DNA from: Isoetes taiwanensis
Taxonomy: Eukaryota; Streptophyta; Lycopodiopsida; Isoetales; Isoetaceae
Assembly: GCA_021234155.1 (NCBI GenBank)
Contig: JAJEKV010000033.1
Span: 6,500,635 to 6,564,634, forward strand
Reading direction: 5' to 3'
Length of the DNA: 64,000 nt
The notes below the pieces were generated by a model. The model saw nothing but the letters and a program-made list of their open reading frames with translations. It was not told the origin of the DNA and did not search any database. Every line of letters begins with the position of its first letter. The first letter of the stretch is position 1. Both the position numbers and the translations under genes were made by a program. Below are positions 49,200 through 60,623 of this stretch, piece by piece.

Positions 49200-49950
49200 T
49201 GTAATTCTTAGGTAGAGGTGGCCAAATCTAGCTTATAACCCTAAAGCGTATGTTAGCCAACTCTAGCTTTTAATCCGACTAATCCAGATTTGGAAGGGGC
49301 TCATTTCGATGATGGGGGGAGCTGCTTCGAAAAAGAAGGTACATGACCTAGTCATAGTCTTATTTTTATTCTTTTGTTTTGTGTTAATCTATCGATTTAT
49401 AGAAAAGGCAAAGAGTGATTGCAAAATTGAAGTCGAATGCCAAAAAATTGGGAGGCGATTGGTCAAAGGTCCCTAAACCACTTAATCTGTCCATAAGGAA
49501 GATATCAAGGTATTTGTTATTTGTTGCCATTCGTTCAATTCGAAATAAGACATTTAACTTGTCATGTTGTATTCCTTGCAATCAGATCACTTTCGAACGT
49601 GCAAAGGATTCCAAGAAAAAACATCTGCCTCACGGACTGCCAAGGCAACTTCAAGCAAGCAATTAGTCTCATTTGGGTTCGGCGGCGAAATAGATTCGTA
49701 AGTGCTATAAACTCTTAGTTCACGTTAACTTTCAATGTCATTGTCTAATATTGGTCGTATTGTTATAGAATTGGCTATACGGGTTTTCCCCCTAACAGGG
49801 AACACGTAAAGATAGCCACTACTCGCCTCTTGCCTCTTGTATATGATATTGTAACTAACTATTAAAATTCTTTCCCTTTTTTTTTTTTTTTATTTTTTTT
49901 TTAATTTTTTTTTTTTTAATTTTTTTTTTAAATTTTTTTTATTTTTTTTC
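49200..49950. other. CACTA interior, no gene; T/A homopolymer region at 49,870-49,945
   Basis: A short open frame at 49,415-49,666 (+) has no recognisable domain. A long T-rich region leads into the right subterminal palindromes. Confidence 0.5.
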
Positions 49951-50203
49951 GTCCACCACGTCGCCTTGACGCGACGTCCATCGCCAGACGCTGACGTCGA
50001 GCGACGTCCCGAGTCACGTCTCGAGTCACGTCTGGCTGACGTCGAGCGGCGCCGACGACGTCGCATGCGACGCGACGCCGCATGCGACGTAATCTTAACG
50101 ACGTCTCGTGGAGGCGCCGCGCGGCGACGCCGTCAGACGTCGCATAGACGTCGCTCAGACGTCGCTATAGACGTCGCTAAATGACCCTTTTCTTGTTGTG
50201 GGC

Positions 50204-51549
50204 AGTAATATTTCATAATTTACCTTCTCGTTCTTTCCGAAACCAAGCGCATGCTAAAAATATGATCGAGACTTGATAGACATCATGCAATTGCTGCCAG
50301 AGATGCTCACATGGAAGATAAATTTGAGCATTTAACATAGTTTACTACATAATATTTCAATAACTACTTCATAATAGGAGATAATTATTATGAAACACAT
50401 GCTAGATGATAAATAGAAGAGGTAAATTGCTCATTAACGTACTAGAAATACTTCATAAATTCAACCAAAAGAAAATTCTGCATTCACACAAATGCACTAG
50501 ATAAATTGATAAAGTTATCATGTTCAGGCTCAGATAGCATTCTATCTTCTCTGTTTCCATACAGAATGCACTACAACCAAGTTGTTACCTCTTGGGATGA
50601 CTTTCTACACTTGTGGAGGCTTGCCTTCAAAGTTCTCGTCTGAAGTCGGCTGAGTAGGCTACTGCTGCAAGAAAGCCTTCCCAGATGTTGCAAAACCTTG
50701 TTTTTCATTTTCCTGACATCAGCAAAATCTTGTCTTCCATTTCCTTTACTTACACCTCTCAACTTGGCTGGTGGACAACTAAAAAGGCTGTTGCATTCAT
50801 CTGAGAATAGAGGATGCTTTACCCCAAGTGATGGGTTCCAGTAGCACGGGAGCTTCCCAACAGAAGATTCAGAATAACTGTGTTATGGAAAAGTATTTTT
50901 TCCCACCGTGATCTGTTCCTTCTTGAAGACCCATCTATGGCCATCTCTGCATGATTGCATAGGCTTGGATCAACTTTTGACTTTCTGCAAATTTGCAAGG
51001 ATCTTTGCCTTTGACATAGTACAAAAAGCTTGGAATTGGATTCTAGAGCATCCTGCCCTGTATGATATTTCAAATGGCTTAAACAACAACACAGATCTGG
51101 ATGTATTTTCTCGGCAAGAAAATGTGTTACAGGAACCCTAAAACAAAGCACCGGTTTAAATACCCAACTTGCTCCAAAAATTTTTAAGCCTAAAAAAAAC
51201 AAATGCTTGCATGGAAAAGGCTTAAGTTTTTTGGATCCATAACATATAAAGCCCATGTATCGAAAGCCGCTGTCTGCATCAAACCTGCCATATTGGATAT
51301 GGCATAAATATATCATACACTTGACTGATGTGAAAAGAGTGAACACAAATGACTCAACATTCATTCAACATGAGAACACAGACAGATCCCGGCATAACTG
51401 AAAATTCGGAGAGTTACAACCTGCATGCTTGACATCACCTTAGTATCATGTAATTGCATGCCACATGTACACAAGCCTACAACATACAATTTAAAATGGA
51501 AGATACTACAAAGTAGACTGCATGTACATGACCAGCAAATTGCTCCACA
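50204..51549. other. no gene recognised
   Basis: AT-rich spacer. The minus-strand frame 51,364-50,819 (181 codons) has no recognisable domain and no splice-supported structure. Confidence 0.45.
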
Positions 51550-53237
51550 TCATACAAGGCGTACAGGCAGCCAACAAGCAAAGGCTTTTGATGATCTAAC
51601 CAATGTTTATCTGGATGAAATGGAAAACACCGTGTATGATAGAAAATCAGCAGATCTGATTTCTAATGAGATGGGCCAGAAGCTACTTGAGCTTAGTACA
51701 ATATGCCAATTGAAAATCCTGAATGGAATCAGCCCGTTCCAAGCATCTGGTAAGTTCACATATCAGAACCATGCAGGAGCTAGTGTCATTGACTACCTCT
51801 TTGCCAGAAACATTGGCAGCATTGTAGATTTCTCTGTTGGTGAGCATCTCCCTGAATCGGATCATGCCCCTCTGCATTTAGTGCTTAAAGCACATGAAAA
51901 ATCTAAACAGCAAGCATCCCATTTCCATCCTAGACTGAAAGTGGATTACAGACACCACATAGCATACAAAAATCATGTTGAAGGGCAGCTTGCTGGAGTT
52001 ACATGGTCGGGAGACTTAGAAACTGATGCAAGGAAGTTTCAAGAGCTTGTGTTCACTGCAGCAGCAAAGGTTTTTGGTCTCACAAGAAAATATGTCAGAG
52101 GTAAACCATGCAATTCGTGGTGGGACATGGAATGCCAAGAGGCCAGGAATAGCTTACAACAGAATTGTATCTGTAAACCTAAGTGGTACAGAAGTCTCAT
52201 CAGGAACAAAAAGCGGGCCTTTTATGCTCAAAGACAATCAGAACTATCGGAACTGCTAAGTAAGCATCCCAAAAGCTTCTGGAATACCTTAAAAGGTAAC
52301 TCACCTCAACCAGTATTGGAAAATGAGGCACTTATTGATCTAGTCAGATCCATCTATGAAATAGAAGGTGCAAATAGCATGCCTAAACTGGCTCCAACTG
52401 AAGAACTTTTCACTCTAGCAGAGGTGCAAGAATGCCTAGCAAAAACAACAAACAACAAAGCCCATGATACAGATGGCCTGTGTGTAGAGCTCTTTAAGTG
52501 GAGTGGAGACATTACTCTGAAAATTCTGACAGATCTCTTAAATAAGAGTATCATTCAAGGGTTGCCAACCAGTTGGAGGATCAACCGGGTACATCCCATT
52601 CATAAGGGAGGAGACAAGACACAGGCAAGCAATTACAGAACCATTCTTATAGGGAGTGTGTTCTCTAAAATACTAGGCAGCCTTCTTGAAAGTAAATTGA
52701 GCTCATGGGCTGAAAATGAGAAGGTTCGCTCACCATATCAGGCTGGTTTCAGAAATCAGCATAGTACTTTAGACCATGTACTCACGCTTAGAGCACTGAT
52801 AGAAAAGGCAAAGGCTCCCAATGCTTCGCTGTTTTTAGCATTCATTGATTTCACAAAGGCATTTGATACAGTCCAACGAAATGAGCTTGGAGATAGGCTG
52901 GCCCGAATTGGCGTCCCACAGGAACTAAGAGGGGCGGTCTCACAGCTATATGCAGAGGTACTAATCAGAGTATCATGGGATGTGGATACAGAGATAAGAA
53001 GCACAATTGGGGTTCGCCAAGGCTGTCCTCTATCTCCAACCTTGTTTGGAATCTTCATAGACGAGCTTGATGACTGGTTGAGAGCCAGATCACTCGTAGG
53101 AACCAAGCTGGGCACTTATGTAGTGCAACTTCTCTTATATGCGGATGATGTGGTCTTGACTGCAAACAAGAGGACCACATTACAGGAACATCTAAACAAT
53201 CTGGAGCTATTTTGTAAGGACAAAAAGATGAACATTA

Positions 53238-53782
53238 GAGGTAATTTGAGATCTCCTTTTGTCCCCATAAGAATCCTCCAATAGAATGAGTACTCTACAT
53301 CAAACTGCAATTAATGCAGCATTAACAACTTCATTGCTATCATTTTTTCCCTATAACTTTTGATCTACTCATGAAAATGCTGCGGTGTTTGTTGCATTAG
53401 ATGCAGAATGAAAAGATCTTTCAAGTGATATATGGTTATGATATATTTCAATACAAGCCATATGTGTTAACCTTAAAAAATATAGTTTTTTGCTCTTTTC
53501 TAATATATTTACATCCCAAAAGATATAACAATGGGTTGTCATTAGAAAGATCTTGAGGAGACGAATCCATTGCCACAAATAGTGTTCAAATCGGAGTTTT
53601 TGATCAAAAGTTATAGTAGAAAAATGACACTGCAAAAGTTAGTTAGAACTGCATTAATTACTGCTGCCACATAATACTGGAATAAAATACACTGGAGCTC
53701 TTCTCTTATTGGACAGTTTAAAAAGCTGATGTGGCTTTTTAAGCATCCCTTAATGGGACAAAATGAGATCTCAAATTACCTC
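53238..53782. mobile_element. foldback MITE inserted in LINE copy 4 (545 bp)
   Basis: The ends GAGGTAATTTGAGATCTC are perfect inverted repeats of 18 bp; the similarity continues inward (TTTTGTCCC, then CTGCA-TTAATGCAG and TATAACTTTTGATC on both arms). TA flanks both sides (53,236-53,237 and 53,783-53,784), which would fit a Tc1/mariner-type duplication, although the flanks CATTA/TAATG are also mutually inverted, so TSD length is not certain. No coding capacity. Confidence 0.8.
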
Positions 53783-54853
53783 TAATGGGTAAATCTTTCA
53801 AAGTCCAAAATTATGGTATTTGGCACCCGAGATAGACCAGTATTCACATATATGGGACAGATTTTAGAGACCGTTGAGTCCTATAAATATCTGGGTATTG
53901 ACATCATGTCTAACTACAGCTGGAAGAATTGCATAAACAGGAGAACCTCGGGAGGAAAAACCGCATTATACAGCATGTTGGCGAAGTGTAACAAAGCTTC
54001 CCTTACTGATTGGAGCTTGAGGAAAATTCTATTCAAAACTTTGGTCCAAACTATAGTGCTGTATGGTGTCCCCATCTGGGGAGGAGGTATGTCATCTAGG
54101 ATGTGGAGACAAATCGAAACAGTACAGAAGCTATTCCTGAAAGAAGAATTAGGAATCAAATCCACGGATCCCATATGCTATAATCTTTGGTAGTAGGAAT
54201 GTTTCCACTTGAACTGGAAGGATTGTACCGGGCAATCAATTTCTATAATAGGGTCCAGCGCAAGACACTATGCGGCTATCACATCAAGCAATGGTAACCC
54301 AGTTGGTGTAGAAGCTTGCGGGCATGGGCAACCGGATGATGGGGCATTGGCGGTACATGGCGCTTGAAAAACAAGAGGTCGGGATCATGCTCGAAAAGCG
54401 TGATGGATAAGCTCACAGGCTAATCCGGGAAAAAGGATGTTGGAATATCGGTTAAATGTTAACCATATGATCACGTATGAGAGCCAATTATATCGAAGGC
54501 AAATATATCTAAGATACAAAGGAGACTTATTGCAGTGCGGGACGGGGTCACACAGGCTGGAAATTGAAATTGGCAGATGGGCAAAAATTCCAGTGGAAGA
54601 TCGGACATGTAAATTGTGCAGAACAGGACAGGTTGAGGATGAGCGGCATGTTTTCTTAGTATGCTCGGAATATGCATATATTAGACAACACTTTGGGATA
54701 CAGGCGCTAGACGTTTATTCTTTGTTAATGCTACCGCCAATGGCATTAGGTCCCTATATAAGGGCGGTGGATGCACACCGTGCCTTGATGCTGAGATTGT
54801 AAACGTTTGTTCATGTGCTCCATGGCCTCTCGAGGCCCAAGTGAGCAATAGAC

Positions 54854-55636
<783 letters not shown>

Positions 55637-55835
55637 AATATCAGAATTCGATGGCCCAAATGGTGGGAAAGCAACTCCAAGCAAGGCACAGAGGACATGC
55701 TGTTGCTGCTGCACGTAGACCTGCGTCTGACAACTTGTGGCATGAAGATACATTCAACTTTAAAAGTCGCAGATAATTCAGCATTGCACAAGCTGCCCCT
55801 GTGCATTTCTGTGACAAATCTCCAACTGCGAGCAC
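55637..55835 (-). pseudogene. leucine-rich-repeat exon, F-box/LRR (FBL15-like)
   Basis: On the minus strand an acceptor (GTTACAG) and a donor (ATT-GTAAGTAGG) bracket a 199-base exon. It reads VLAVGDLSQKCTGAACAML, then LRLLKLNVSSCHKLSDAG and LRAAATACPL. The pattern L-x-L-x-(V/I)-S-x-C-x-x-L-(S/T)-D-x-G-(L/I)-x-x-(A/I)-A is the cysteine-containing LRR of F-box substrate receptors (SCF ubiquitin ligases), and SSCHKLSDAG with AATACP is very close to what I remember of plant F-box/LRR-repeat protein 15. After CPL the frame shifts (CLAWSCFPTIW) where a further LRR is expected. A lone, frame-shifted exon is most likely a relic; no other exons were found on either side. Confidence 0.55.
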
Positions 55836-56169
55836 CTGTAACAAACCTACACAAGAAAGCCTAATTAGGAACCAGGTCAGCTAATGAGGAACCAGGCCAT
55901 AGTTTAGACATAGGACTGACCTGATTGCAATGCGAAGAACATGACATCTTCAAATAAGGTTCTTAAAGGAATTGTGTGGCAGCTGAATTTCTTGAGAACC
56001 TCCATAGCCAAGGGATTGCCTCATTGATACTGAGAGTATATAAGATGATGCATCCACTGGATAATGCAAGAAAGAAGATGTCGTTGAGGGTAGCTGCAAT
56101 AATCCAATCACCTCCAACAAACAAAATTATGCCGTGCATTTGGTATAACTGATTCATCTACAAATGGAC
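55836..56169. other. no gene recognised
   Basis: Flank of the LRR exon, up to the CACTA-type MITE. Confidence 0.45.
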
Positions 56170-56172
56170 CAA

Positions 56173-56693
56173 CACTACTACAAAAATAGGTAGAAATGGC
56201 ACAAAAGTGACATTTATGCTCCGCCTTTTTATGGAGCATAAATGTCACTTTTGTGCCATTTGGGGAGCACAAACGTCGGGCATAAGCATGCTACACTCTA
56301 TAAAAAAAAGTACCATTTAGGAACCATAAAACTACCTAAAATAGTACCCAACACTGGGTACTGGGTACTTTTATAATATCTCAATAACTACAAATGTTAA
56401 ATTGAATGCATTCATTTTGGCCTCCAATGGTATTATCTCTATCTTAACCTTGAACATTGATATGCTTTTGACATTTTATATTGAACTTTTGAATTAGTTT
56501 TGAGCAAAAGAACAAGAAAATAGTACCCAATCCAAAAGTACCTAGTGCAGGTACTTTGGCAGGTTCCAAAAATGGCAGGGTGTAGCATGCATATGCCCCG
56601 TCATAAATGGCACAAAAGTGATGTTTATGCTCTGGAAAAAGGCGGAGCATAAATGTCACTTTTGTACCATTTCTACCTATTTTTGTAGTAGTG
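56173..56693. mobile_element. CACTA-type MITE with a second MITE nested inside
   Basis: Termini CACTACTACAAAAATAGG at 56,173 and its inverted copy ending at 56,693; the match extends about 50 bp through GGCACAAAAGTGACATTTAT. The 3-bp flank CAA is present on both sides (56,170-56,172 and 56,694-56,696). The left arm folds back on itself (GACATTTATGCTCCGCC against GGAGCATAAATGTC). Without the nested 321-bp insert the element is about 196 bp. No coding capacity. Confidence 0.9.
56278..56598. mobile_element. MITE with 4-bp target duplication, copy B (321 bp)
   Basis: Termini GGGCATAAGCATGCTACAC and inverted GGGCATATGCATGCTACAC, flanked by CGTC at 56,274-56,277 and 56,599-56,602. Read on the minus strand it aligns with copy A at 24,644-24,965 over its whole length (for example TTTTGGAACCTGC-AAAGTAC, CACTAGGTACTTT, AGGTTAAGATAGAGATAAT), with nearly identical size (321 and 322 bp). 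Removing it restores a continuous CACTA-type MITE. Confidence 0.88.
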
Positions 56694-56922
56694 CAAGAGC
56701 CAAATCCCAAATGTTTGCAAAGGTGTTCTTTCATGGCCGATCCTGAGGGTCCAGACCCTATGCTGCTATGGAGCAAATTCTATATTATTTCGCTGCATTT
56801 CCATCAGATTGGAGCTTCGATTTGCCTTGCCAATTAGCCGGTTGAAACATCCATGATCCACATATCCAGAATGCAGGTGACCGCCAGTTTACAGAGAATA
56901 ATAGGTTTGGAGCAGTCACTAG

Positions 56923-56960
56923 CATATCCTAGGTATATTCCAGCATATACCTAGGATATG
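56923..56960. repeat. perfect 15-bp inverted repeat
   Basis: CATATCCTAGGTATA and its exact reverse complement TATACCTAGGATATG are separated by 8 bases. Directly followed by a GGGTTTGCCCCTTAGGGGCA palindrome at about 56,980. Confidence 0.9.
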
Positions 56961-57857
56961 CCACAAACTCACATAAACGAGGGTTTGCCCCTTAGGGGCA
57001 ACCCAAAAATGCAGGGAGTTCCTCTTCTCTGTCCAGCTTCATCAATGAGAGCAGATTTGTTGAATCGATAGAAGCAGATACGAAGTACAAACGAATCAAG
57101 AAATAAAAAACTCAATATATCCGACAGTCACAACCATCCTGCCAGAACATTTGCACACAAATCCTCATTAGAATTCTGCCTTCATAACCTTCATTCTTAT
57201 TTGAATTTAAATGAAGTAGAACACTTACCCTACATCCGGACAGAAAGTAGAAGAAGATACAGAGTATAATCGAATGAAGAAACAAAAGACACAGTATGTC
57301 GGCCAGTCGTGTATCCTCCTAATTGTTTTTTTCCCCTTCTTCCAATTGTTTTTTTCTTACCACAGGGCACCCTTATCGTACCTTTCCAGCTAAAATTATG
57401 CCCCCGTAGCACATTCTGGGCCATCGGATGGGAAACCAAAACATACGGTGATCTAGGCCGTCGATTGGGGTGGAGGGACATACACACGCCATAATTTTAT
57501 AATATAGGATTACATCCAAATAGTTATATTATTTCTGTTGCAATATTAAAAAACATCAGATTCAATCTTTTCTGTTATATTTATGTAAAGGACTAAGACA
57601 CCAACAAATATACCTCCAAATTCTTTATGTCTTCTGTTCTTGTACAAATAAGTAAAGGTTTTTTGAAATCAAACCGTTGTCTGCAGTGGATCATTTTGGA
57701 ACTTTGAATTTGCAGCCAACAAAGCATCAACCATAAAAGAACCCATCTGCATGTAAGGTTCCAGTTTATACATCAAGAAATAGAAAATCCAGGTTAAGAT
57801 TGAGCTGCTTAACAATCTACATTTTTAAATGCAATCCTAAATCTGCAAAATGACAAT
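56961..57857. other. no gene; possible Helitron 5' end at 57,509 (-)
   Basis: Begins with repeats shared with 40.8 and 41.6 kb. On the minus strand A followed by TCCTATATTATAAAATTATG (57,509 downward) resembles a plant Helitron 5' end (TC plus AT-rich start, inserted after A), but no matching 3' hairpin with CTRRT was found downstream. Confidence 0.3.
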
Positions 57858-59575
57858 GGGTGTAAATATGGTAATGCTACCCAAAAAGCACTATCCGGAC
57901 AAGTGCTTTAAGTGCTTTAGGTGCTTTACCCTCGAGTGCTTTTTCATTCAACGACCTCGGGGGGTTGTTACTCCAGAAATAGGATGGATCATTCCGTGGA
58001 GGTAAGGATCGATGAGATGGATGATCCCGCGGTGGGAGATCTCCGAAATGGTAAGGATCGCTGACGAGGATCTTCAAGGGCGGGAACTCCATTGGCGGGA
58101 ACTCCATTGGCGGGACAAGATTGATGGAGTTTCTCTTTTTCAATGCAGTATAAGAACACAAATTAGAGTTCAAATCGGCATAGAAATCATAGGTGAATTA
58201 ACAATGTTTTATTGCAATTTGATTTAGATTGATAATTCAATCTCTGTTGCATTGGAGATTGAATTGTGGGCAGCTCTCTTGAAAGCATCCATTTAACCGG
58301 AAGAAGCTTTTTAGGATTCAAATCAAGTGAGAAGAGACAATCTGATTACTCTTTGTTTTTCTTAAGAGTATTTTTGTTCCATTCTTTCAATGTATTATGC
58401 ATCTCTAATGTTGTATCCTAGATCTACGTTATTTTTTTTTCCCCAAATGGGAAAATTGACGAGCACTCAGACATTGATATCTTGAGTTCTACCAATCTAT
58501 TTGGAGCGATTTCATTTTGATCTAGAAGTATACTTCGGTCTCTTTCTTTTTCAATCAAAATCACACAAATCCGATCTCTGAGGAGTGAGAAATAGCCTCT
58601 CAAACTTGGCTGATTTTCTGTTACAGTGGGTGCAGAAATTGATGTCACAAGAATATACAAAATTCAGACTTTAATATCTTGAGTGGTGCTAATCGGTTTT
58701 GAGTGATCTTACATGCATTTAAAACTAGACACTTAGCACTTTCTCTTGCAATTTAAATCACTCAAATCTAAGCTATGACGAGTGAGAAACAGTCTCTCAA
58801 AGTTCTGATTTTTTGTTACAGGTTCTGATTTTTTGTCACAGAAATATACCAAAACTCAGAATTTGATATCTTGAGTTTTAATGAATAATTTTTGATGATT
58901 TTACCTGCATCTAAAAGTAGACACTATGGCCTTTCTCTTGCAGTTTAAATCAATTAAATCTGAGCTTGGATGCGGGAGAAATGACCTCTCAAAGTTGGTC
59001 AATTTTCACTAATAGTGGGTTAACATTGTCTTTTATATGATCATTGTTGTTCTATATTGTTGTGAGTAGTCTTGCGTGCATTCACATTTCGTCATTTACA
59101 TTATTGATCAAGCTTTGTTAGTCAGAGTTTTGAGATCCTTTTGTATCAAAGCAATCTTAATACATTCTTGCAATTCCGTCTCTGTATTAAAACAATCTTA
59201 ATACTATTCATGCAATTCCATTACTTCTTAGTTTTATCCTTGCAATTCCATTACTTCTTTTTGAATAGACAACCAGTCTTCTTTGTTTGTTATTTTCTCT
59301 CTAACTTTCTCCATACTCTATTGAAACTAATCCAACATCGAAACTGCCATGTAATGTATCTCAGCAAAAAAAAAAAATTGACATTACATGGCATCAAAAT
59401 GCAAAGATTGGAGAGTATCAGAGGTGATAATTATTAATCTAACTTAGCCGAGAACAAAGTACAGGCAGGAAGCATTTACCGCATGACTTTTGGCCGTGCG
59501 CAGCCAAGTGCTTTAAGTGCTTTAAGTGCTAAGTGCTTTCGCGTTTTTTTGGGTAGCATTACCATATTTACACCC
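57858..59575. mobile_element. DNA transposon, 1,718 bp, 30-bp TIRs and 4-bp duplication
   Basis: Both ends read GGGTGTAAATATGGTAATGC then TACCCAAAAA, a perfect 30-bp inverted repeat. CAAT flanks both sides (57,854-57,857 and 59,576-59,579). Subterminal regions repeat AAGTGCTTT/AAAGCACTT several times on both ends. The interior holds a 16-bp duplication (GGCGGGAACTCCATT) near 58,080 and three degenerate ~195-bp tandem units (58,476-59,030). No transposase is recognisable, so it is non-autonomous. The GGG start and 4-bp duplication are shared with the two 320-bp MITEs. Confidence 0.85.
58476..59030. repeat. three degenerate ~195-bp tandem units
   Basis: The anchor ATATCTTGAG begins at about 58,477, 58,674 and 58,866, followed each time by a TTTCTCTTGCA-like block, a GAGAAAT-CTCTCAAA block and a GATTTT-TGTTACAG block. 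Confidence 0.8.
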
Positions 59576-59579
59576 CAAT

Positions 59580-60257
59580 ATATTAGCCAATACAAAATTA
59601 GTACTTTATATCATACCACTCATCAGCATCCTTTAACATGGCACAACTGGTATGTTATGATCTCTATGAACATATCAAAGCATATGAATGCTTTGAGTTA
59701 GCAAAAACTTTGTAGAACATTTGTAATAAAAACAATTTAAATACACACTTATAGCCATGGTAACAGCATAATTGATAATCTCTCATTATCCTGGATTTAG
59801 GATTCAAGACAAAGGATAAGGAGTACGGATCACTATTGCCATGGGAGCTCATCTATCTAGAGCATTGAAAGTACAAATAGACATGCCTGAGCTGTCATAT
59901 ATCATTTACAATGTATATCTTCATGTATCATTTATAATGTATAATCATTCTTATTCATGCTTACATCTACAATGCCGTGTTCCTTCCAACATCCTGTTGC
60001 ATGTTGCAGTATTATTGTAGGAAAGAGATTACTCAAATATTATAGAATAAGCGTCACTGACATTGATAAAGGTAATTACCTATTTACTGCCTGGGTACAA
60101 TTTCTTTCAGATTTTACCAACAACAAAGCACATCTTTCAATTTATTGTCTGGCATAATTTCTTCCAGGATTTCCCAACAACAAAGCACATCTTTCAATTT
60201 GTGCGTGCGTTTCTAACCTGAATGCACACTTGAAAGTTTATAATGAGGACCTAAGCC
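59580..60257. other. no gene; 59-bp tandem duplication at 60,099-60,200
   Basis: AACAACAAAGCACATCTTTC occurs twice, 59 bp apart. Otherwise AT-rich spacer. May include decayed 5' parts of the ARM-repeat pseudogene. Confidence 0.5.
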
Positions 60258-60623
60258 ACCTGGTAGGAATGCTTCAGTCTAGCTCTGCATCTTTACATAA
60301 ATAAGCTCCTGGGAAGTTGATGTTGCTTGCCAGGAAAAAATCAATGGAAAGAGCTGCACTTGCTGAGGCAGGAGCAATTGAACATCTGATCAATTTGCTC
60401 AATCTAAAGATCCTAGTGTTAGAAGTTTTTGTCACTACTTTGCTAAATCTGTCCCTTCACGGAGGACCTTAATGAAGACAACAATGTCAGAATTGGTGAA
60501 TCGGGTGTAGTAAATTTCTTAGTGGACATCCTTGGCAATGGCATTTCAGAAGCAAAGCAAAATGCAACTGCAACTCTATTTAGTCTATCATCTAAGGCTC
60601 TATGGGTGCAACAAACCCTTTAG
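60258..60623 (+). pseudogene. plant U-box/ARM-repeat protein pseudogene fragment
   Basis: Plus strand, with frameshifts and two stops: LVGMLQSSSASLHK, then LMLLARKKSMERAALAEAGA and IEHLINLLN, TTLLNLSLH, and after a shift NEDNNVRIGESGVVNFLVDI and SEAKQNATATLFSLSS. Each piece follows the armadillo pattern of plant U-box E3 ligases (an AEAGAI--L--LL block, then LLNLS..E-N---I--, then EA--NA-ATLFSLS). These ligases use the ARM repeats to bind ubiquitination substrates. Roughly three repeats remain; the U-box is not present. The stop at 60,621 and lack of flanking exons mark it as a relic. Confidence 0.75.

Larger units (their letters stand above)
42218..50200. mobile_element. CACTA-like non-autonomous DNA transposon, about 8.0 kb
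   Basis: The left end starts CACAACAAGA at 42,218 and continues to CATTTAGCGACGT; the right end at 50,200 is its inverted copy (27 of 30 positions match). GGC flanks both sides (42,215-42,217 and 50,201-50,203), the 3-bp duplication expected for CACTA elements. The first and last ~240 bp are packed with CGACGT/ACGTCG motifs, the kind of subterminal transposase-binding array seen in En/Spm elements. The terminus CACAACAAGAAAA differs from the usual CACTACAAGAAAA by one base. No transposase frame was found. The interior holds a 1.13-kb tandem array, a second palindrome cluster, a pyrimidine tract and a tRNA-like triplicate. Confidence 0.85.

Noticed and set aside
50819-51364. 181-codon minus-strand frame
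   Set aside because: No recognisable domain or splice support; probably chance.
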